Position numbers and translations under genes: made by a program
Notes under the pieces: generated by a model
Seen by the model: the letters and a program-made list of their open reading frames with translations, nothing else
What the model was told of the DNA's origin: nothing
Databases searched by the model: none
Shown here: positions 58,158 through 64,000 of the stretch, piece after piece
Numbering within the stretch: the stretch's first letter is position 1
Layout of the letters: every line of letters starts with the position of its first letter
Origin: Porodaedalea pini
Taxonomy: Eukaryota > Basidiomycota > Agaricomycetes > Hymenochaetales > Hymenochaetaceae
Length of the DNA: 64,000 bases
Direction of reading: 5' to 3'
NCBI GenBank assembly: GCA_002794775.1
Contig: NBAY01000101.1
Coordinates: forward strand, 39,215-103,214

Positions 58158-61125
58158 ATGGACAAGGCATCCTGGCCCGCATACCTCAATGACTACGCCG
58201 ATGTCTTCAGTGAGAAAGGCTTCGAGAAGCTGCCGGAACATCGACCCTGGGACCATGTCATCAACTTGAAACCCAACTTGAAACCTAGTGATTGCAAGAT
58301 CTACCTGCTCACGCCAACCAAGCAACAGTCGCTAAAGGACTTCCTCAACGAGAACTTGAAGTCTGGTCGCATCTGACGATCAATATCACCTATGGCATTG
58401 CCTTTCTTCTTCATTAAGAAGGCCGACAAATTGCTACACCCAATCCAGGACTACTGTAAGCTCAACAACGGTACAATCAAGAACAAGTACCCCCTCCCAC
58501 TCATTGACGAACTTGTCGACAAGGTCAAGAAAGCTAAGTTTATCACCAAGCTCGACCTTTGCTGGGGGTACTACAACATCCAGATCTGTGAAGGTGACGA
58601 GTGGAAGGCAGCTTTCTGCATGAACATAGGCCTTTTCGAACCAATGGTGATGTTTTTTGGTCTTTGTAACGCACCAGCAATGTTCCAGGCATTCGTCAAC
58701 CATATCTTCAAGGACCTAATCTACACTAACTTGATCATTGTATACCTTGACAACATTTTGATCCTCTCAGAAACTATTGAGGAGCATATCAACACATTGA
58801 GGCGTGTCCTCCAGATCCTTTGAGAGAACGGCCTGTACCTGAAGCCGGAGAAGTGTGAGTTCAATGCTAAGGTTGTCAAATACCTTGGACACATCATTGG
58901 CAACAGCGAGATCAAGGCTGACCCGGCAAAGACGGAGGCAATTGCAAACTGGCCCGTTCCACAAAACATCAAGCAGTTGCAGCAGTTCCTCGGCATGGGG
59001 AATTGGCTATGGTGGTTCATAAAGGACTACAGCAAGGTGGTCCAACTGCTAACATCACTAATGGGCAAGAAGGACTGGGTATGGGAGACCAAACAGCAAG
59101 ATGTGTTTGAGGAGTTGGAGTTGAGACGATGTCTCTGCTCACCTCCAGTCCTAGCCATCACCAATGACGAGGGCCCTTTCCGTGTAGAGGCGGACTCGTC
59201 AAACTTTGCACTCGGCAGTGTGTTGTTGCAGAAGCAGGAAGGGAAGTGGAGGGTGATTGCCTACAGGTCAGAGGCACTCAAACCGGTGGAATGAAACTAT
59301 GAAATCTATGACAAGGAGATGCTCGCGATTGTTTCAGCACTCAAGGAGTGGTGGCAATACCTCCTTGGCGCTCGCCACAAGATCGAGATCTGGTCCGACC
59401 ACGCCAACCTCACCTACTTCAAGTTGGTGCAGAAGCTGAGCTATCGTCAAGCTTGCTGGCGGACTGAACTTGAAGAATTCGACTTTCACCTCAAACACAA
59501 GTCGGGGAAGACAATGGGCAAGGCCGACCTGCTATCACGCAAGGCGGGCTATGATCAGGGCAAGGATGACAATGATGTTGTCATGTTCATTAAGGAAAAG
59601 TGGTTGAACCAAGGAGTGGTGCGAACATTGTGCGACAAGGTGGTGGAACAAGTGGGTGAAGTGCAGAGGGCGCAGGACAAGTCGGAGAGGCCGATGGGTA
59701 TGAGCGAGGTTGACAGTTTATGGTGGATGAAGTGCAAGGTTTACGTGCCGTTGACGATGAAGGAGACCATATTGCAGGAGTGTCACGACTCGGTACTAGC
59801 TGGACATCCAGGAGCGTTGAAGATGGTGGAACTGGTCCGGCAGGACTTCTGGTGGGCGTCGATGTTCTCAGACGTGAGAGCGTATGTCCGAGGGTGTGAC
59901 TGATGCCAGTGAACAAAGGCCTTGAGAACATTGAGGTCGAGGCTGCTCCACCAAAATGCAATCCCCGGAGGCCCTTGGGAGATTGTCACGGTCGACCTCA
60001 TTGGAGAGCTTCTGGACTTGAAGGGGCACAACGCTATCTGCATCTTCATGGACAGGTTCTCGAAACAGACACACATGATCCCTACAATGATGAGGTTGTC
60101 AGCAGAAGGCATGGCTCAATTGTACCACGACCACATCTTCCACCTGCACGGTCTACCAAAAAAGATCATCCATGACTGTGGCATGCAATTTGACGTGTCG
60201 ATGATGAGGGAACTGTACAAACTCCTGCACATCAAAGGCAACCCGTCAACTGCATATCACCCTCAGATGGATGGACAAACAGAATGTGTCAACCAGGAAC
60301 TCAAACAGTACCTTTGACTCTTCGTTGACCACTGGCAATTGGACTGGAAGGACTGGCTCCCCCTCACAGAGTTCGCCTACAACAACTGTGAACACTCTGC
60401 AATGAAGATGTCCCCCTTCTATGCAAATACAGGATGTCACCCAATGGGCTTTGACACAGTGCGAACTTCCTCTGCTAACATGTTGGCGGAAGAATTCGCA
60501 AAGCACATAAAGGAGACTCATTGCATCACAAAGGACAATCTGGTCAAGGCAGCAGAGGACATGAAGCGCTACCATGACCGGACTGCTGGAGCATTGGTGG
60601 AATACAAGGCAGGCGATAAGGTCTTCCTCGATGGACGGAACATCAGTACAGACTCACCCACAAAGAAACTCGCAGACAAGTGGTACAGACCCTTTGAGAT
60701 CGTTGATAAGGTTGGAGCAAGCACATACAGACTCAAGCTCCCAAAGCGATGGAAAAAGGTCCACCCTGTCTTCAATGAGGCTTTGCTGAAATCTGCAGTG
60801 GAACCATCTTTTGAAAGCCAGAAACAACTGCCGCCACCGCCACCCAACATCATTGATAATGAGGAGGAATATGAACTTGAGGAGGTTATAGACTCACATC
60901 TGCACTGAGGGAAACTACAGTACCTTGTCAAGTGGGTCGGCTACAATGAACTGACTTGGCAGCCTGAGATGGACTTCGGTGAGAACGCAAAGGAGGCGAT
61001 CGCAAAATTCTATCAAAAACACCCTGGTGCCCCTTGTAAACTTGCAATCCCTTGACAACACCTCCATCCAATCTTCATCCACACTGAGCCACTCGACCAC
61101 AACCTTGGTTGGTCAGGATGCCCAA
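58158..61125 (+). pseudogene. E4 Pol: RT, RNase H, integrase, chromodomain
   Basis: All domains are present in order: RT with LHPIQDYCKLN and YLDNILILS (second catalytic Asp changed to Asn), RNase H, integrase zinc and core, poly-proline and chromodomain (EYELEEVIDS ... VKWVGYNELTWQPE). TGA stops replace expected arginine codons at 58374-58376, 58821-58823, about 59292, about 59901, about 60315 and 60906-60908. Dead copy, and one of the most stop-rich of the four. Confidence 0.9.
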
Positions 61126-61142
61126 CCTTGAGGGGGGGGTAA

Positions 61143-61565
61143 TGTTAGGACTCGAACTTTCACCTTTATTTTTATCTCCCTTTTATCATTTCCTTTCTTT
61201 TAATTGCCTCTCCATTATATTTAATCATCTCTGCAATCACTTCCCACGCTCCCTATTACCTGACCTTCATTTTTTCCATTCTGATCATTTAGGTAATCTT
61301 AGATAATATAGTCTCACAGTCGCTACTATATAAGGTCTCAGGAATCGCATGAACTCCTTGTTCTGCTTTTCCTCTTACCTCCATGACGACCTAGGTGAGA
61401 CTCGTCCCTTCTGTATTAGTGTACCTTGTATTAATCCTCTTACCTCCACAATGACCTAGTCTGAGTACAGTGTGTCCCAAGTCCCCACTCGAGTATAGCA
61501 CATCCCAGGCAACAGTCAGCCGAGGCCTGCCCAGTCCGAGTCGTCTCCCGGACTCCCGCCTAACA
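61143..61565 (+). repeat. E4 3' LTR (423 bp)
   Basis: TGTTAGG..CCTAACA, preceded by CCTTGAGGGGGGGGTAA. Contains the TATATAAGG box and GTTCTGCTTTT. Confidence 0.92.
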
Positions 61566-61919
61566 ATTGATCTGTAAGAGATCTTATATATATCAACTAA
61601 TTGCATCTGAATTACAGCCAGTAAGGCCATCTCATCTCATCTGGCAGAGGCTATTAAATTATTATAAAATTAGGTGTATTAATCAAATAAATAAATAGAT
61701 ACAAATAGCATCAGGAAAATGGCAAAAACCCATAGTTAGCTATAGTGGTATATAGTCACATAGCAGTTTATAGTATGTTATAGTCATGTATAGTTGCAGA
61801 GTACATAGTGATAGAGTTGTAAGCCTGCCAGAGCATTCTTACCATGTCCAACATGACACTGACTGTCTGGACATCATGTAATGACTCTGAGTACCAAGTC
61901 TATACTACAACCATGCCGA
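61566..61919. repeat. AT-rich spacer with TATAGT-type microrepeats
   Basis: About 350 bp without a gene. Between roughly 61735 and 61830 the sequence is a chain of degenerate TATAGT, TATGTTATAG and TATAGTCA units. Low complexity; no coding or RNA signal seen. Confidence 0.6.
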
Positions 61920-63954
61920 TATAGAGCCATGCCGGTCGTCCCATCACCGCTGATCGCTCCAGAAGCACTTGGGAACTGGTTCCGACGCATACCGATCAGT
62001 ACCGGACTGAATCTGATCAGTCCGGTTTCAAATCAGAACCCCGCGATCACGTCAGTAACACGTTCCGAGACCTCCAAATGCATGACGGAACATACCGGAG
62101 ATCTTATCTGAACGATTTGGGACGCGGTCACATGGAGCATACAGCCAAGACATGTACTGGTGATAATTCTGAGTTCCGGTTGTTAGTGAATAGGAATCAG
62201 ATGATTGAGTTCGAGGGAGATGTGTCTAATGGGTCAATACCCTCGTTCTGGTCGAGTTCTGTGGGTTCCGGATCACAGGATTTGGGTTGCGTGCGTTCTG
62301 ATGTGTCAGGGGCAACGGAATCGACGAACCGTACTAATAGGGAAGTGTTCGAAGCGTAGCGCCGGCGGAGCGCTCGAGACGTGTGGGGGATCGTCGGTGG
62401 CTGTGTCGGAAGACACGGAGACGCGCTAATACTAACACAACTTTCTCGGAGCGGGATTGTCCTCGGGATGGACGGCTGGTCCCTGTGCTCAACAGACGTC
62501 ATCTGGAGTACCAGAGAGCGGGGCGAGATACGGGACTTAATTCAGAAGATAAGAGACGAGAGGGAATCGAAGTCGAGATAACGAGAACGAAGCAAAACGA
62601 GGTAAGGACAGAACGGACGGAACGAGCGCAACGGGCGCAACGCGAATAAAACGAAGTCGAGGTGAGCGATTTGAGTCACTGAGGCACCGAGGTGTACCTA
62701 GAGACAGTCCTGAGAAATAGCACATGAAGTTAGGCGTCGAAACTCGGGGGTGGAATTGCTCTTCTATCTACAACATTCGACGCTCTATAAATACTAAACA
62801 AGTGTCCTGCGTAAACATGAAAGGCGAAATAAAATAAGACGAGTCCTCTATTGTCCTACCACTGAGCCTCCTGAGTGTTCCTTTGAGCAGCTCCACGATC
62901 TGAACTACCTAAAGGCGGGGACGGCGCGTGTTGACTTGGCGTAGTGTCGGTGAGCTTCGGGATCCTTTGTACGGAGCCGGAACGACCAATGCCGGGCTGC
63001 TGCATGTTCGTTAGACAAAGGCAAATGAACGAACCTTTGGCAGGGTCGAGTGGACACGCGCACAGATAAGTGCACCGGGGTCGGTCCGAGTAGCTGATGT
63101 GTGCGATCCGGTCGTTGCGTGCGTTCCGTGTTCGGGTAATCACCGCTGACCCGGGTGTACCGCTTTGCTCGATTGCCGAGTCGAGGCTCTTCGACTTTGT
63201 GACGTACATCGCGTGCGTTCCGCTCGTTCCGTGCCCAACGAACCAGTTGGTGTTACACCAGACTGCTGTCCGACAATGGGGACCACATACCGATTGGATG
63301 ATCTGAGTTCTGGTGGAGCACTGGTATGGTCGGACGCGATGCAGACATTTTTCTTCATTATGATTTATGTTTTTCCTATGTTCTTCTGATTTCTATGCAC
63401 TCTATGCGCGTCTCTATGACCTATGACTTTTCCTTTTGACTTCTCTATGTTTCAACTGATATGCACATTATGCCCATATGAAAATTATTAACTGTAGATA
63501 GATCTTTGGACTTAGTATAAATATGCACCCCATGTCGTAGGTAGAGGACAAGTCAGTTCTACCGCAGAGTCTCCCTCAGATAGGGTAACTTGAGTGCGAT
63601 CCGTCTTAGTTCTCATAAAAGCCATAGTCGTTCCATCCTCGTCTTAGCATCTCACCTCTCGAAACCATCTCTTGTCTCTTACTCTGTAACTTGAACCTCG
63701 TCGCTCATCGTGATCACATCGTACTGGTGTTGATTACCCGCACGTACTGACTCCGTACCGGGCAAGTACTGAGCCGACAGGAGTACCTGACCTTAGCACT
63801 CGATATCGACACGTACCAGCGCATACCGAAGCGTACCGATGTGTACCGGTACATCGAGTGATCTCACCACAGTCAACCCCTAACCTCCCAGAGCAATGCG
63901 ATCATGTCCCCAAAAGGACTGCTGATCCCAGACACCCCTAAGTCAGGATCTACA
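61920..63954 (+). mobile_element. Long LTR of the second retroelement family, with internal insertion
   Basis: Starts TATAGAGCC (the TG end mutated to TA) and ends GATCTACA, the reverse complement of the blocks inside E2 and E3. The outer parts align with the E2-embedded LTR, including AGTATAAATATGC (about 63515), which would drive transcription rightwards. The middle (about 62160-63257) is extra. GGTACC-like microrepeats return near 63780-63860. As the right side continues into what looks like internal element sequence, this is probably a 5' LTR whose element leaves the window. Confidence 0.75.
62160..63257. mobile_element. Unclassified 1.1-kb insertion within the long LTR
   Basis: Absent from the otherwise collinear LTR inside E2. 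It begins near TGATAATTCTGAG and ends near TTGGTGTTACA, so TG..CA ends are possible. It contains CTCTATAAATACTA (about 62783), a promoter-like box, and a purine-rich GAACGGACGGAACGAGCG stretch (about 62610-62640). No coding frame has recognisable motifs. A solo LTR of a third family is one reading. Exact borders and duplication could not be fixed by eye. Confidence 0.5.
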
Positions 63955-64000
63955 AGTGGAGCCCACTGCGAGGGGGGTTAAACGTGTCGCAATCCTCACG
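63955..64000 (+). other. Possible primer site and start of internal region, second family
   Basis: Immediately after the LTR end comes AG, then TGGAGCCCACTGCGAGG. A TGG-starting stretch just inside an LTR fits a tRNA-primed binding site, unlike the self-priming family. The matching tRNA cannot be named from the sequence alone. The window ends here. Confidence 0.45.

Larger units (their letters stand above)
55317..61565 (+). mobile_element. Ty3/gypsy chromovirus copy E4
   Basis: Plus-strand copy with a 402-bp 5' LTR (55317-55718), the primer site, all internal domains, a polypurine run and a 423-bp 3' LTR (61143-61565). Total length is 6249 bp. The flanking pentamers differ (TGCAG and ATTGA), so no target duplication is visible. 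The left LTR also follows a G-run (55301-55311) that looks like a polypurine tract. The left LTR may therefore derive from another insertion joined by recombination. Many CGA-to-TGA stops. Confidence 0.88.

Noticed and set aside
1..64000. Operon or bacterial-type signals
   Set aside because: Spliceosomal introns, fungal families and eukaryotic transposons throughout; no ribosome-binding-site pattern or polycistronic layout.

Overview
The window looks like repeat-rich chromosomal DNA of a basidiomycete fungus, most likely an agaricomycete. The host genes are cut by many introns of about 50 nt with GT..AG ends. They belong to families typical of that group: neutral ceramidase, F-box paralogues, TKL-like kinases, a CFEM GPI-protein and DH-BAR-SH3 RhoGEFs. 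The repeats are chromodomain-bearing Ty3/gypsy elements, Harbinger, hAT and TA-flanked MITEs. No bacterial, organellar or viral genome features are seen.

Layout. 1-11272: a Ty3/gypsy chromovirus (E1, plus strand, left end outside the window) was split by a second copy of the same family (E2, minus strand, 1226-8428, exact 5-bp duplication GGGTG). E2 was itself hit by a long LTR of another family (4001-4933). A solo LTR follows at 10898-11272. 11273-14165 is unassigned. 14166-17694 is an intact 20-exon neutral ceramidase. 18440-22286 holds two head-to-head F-box paralogues. 22689-25502 is an F-box-like gene carrying one apparent frameshift. 26389-39533 is a tandem array of three kinase fusion genes: K1, kinase plus a cut-down DH remnant plus Cdc24-type PH-PB1; K2, a decayed copy of K1; K3, kinase plus DH-BAR-SH3. 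Between K2 and K3 lies a small mosaic of three non-autonomous DNA transposons with readable TIRs and target duplications. 40260-41440 is a CFEM protein. 42685-44714 is a broken hypothetical gene. 44979-55256 is a Harbinger transposon (transposase plus Myb/SANT partner) split by gypsy copy E3 (46310-53465, exact duplication GACCC). 55317-61565 is gypsy copy E4. 61920 to the end is the long LTR and the first internal bases of a second retroelement family.

The most unusual host locus is the kinase/RhoGEF array. K1 and K3 have all the kinase motifs I looked for and unbroken exon phases after the first exon. K1 appears to be a recombinant in which the catalytic DH core is missing and a Cdc24-like PH-PB1 tail follows the kinase. 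This would give a kinase carrying a polarity-scaffold targeting tail rather than an exchange factor.

The gypsy family shows its expression logic. An 11-nt primer site just inside the 5' LTR is complementary to the predicted transcript start (Tf1-like self-priming). A GGGTTTT slippery site lies between Gag and protease, and an in-frame TGA-ATG separates protease from reverse transcriptase in all four copies. Most premature stops in the older copies fall where an arginine CGA codon is expected, suggesting decay by CpG methylation and deamination.
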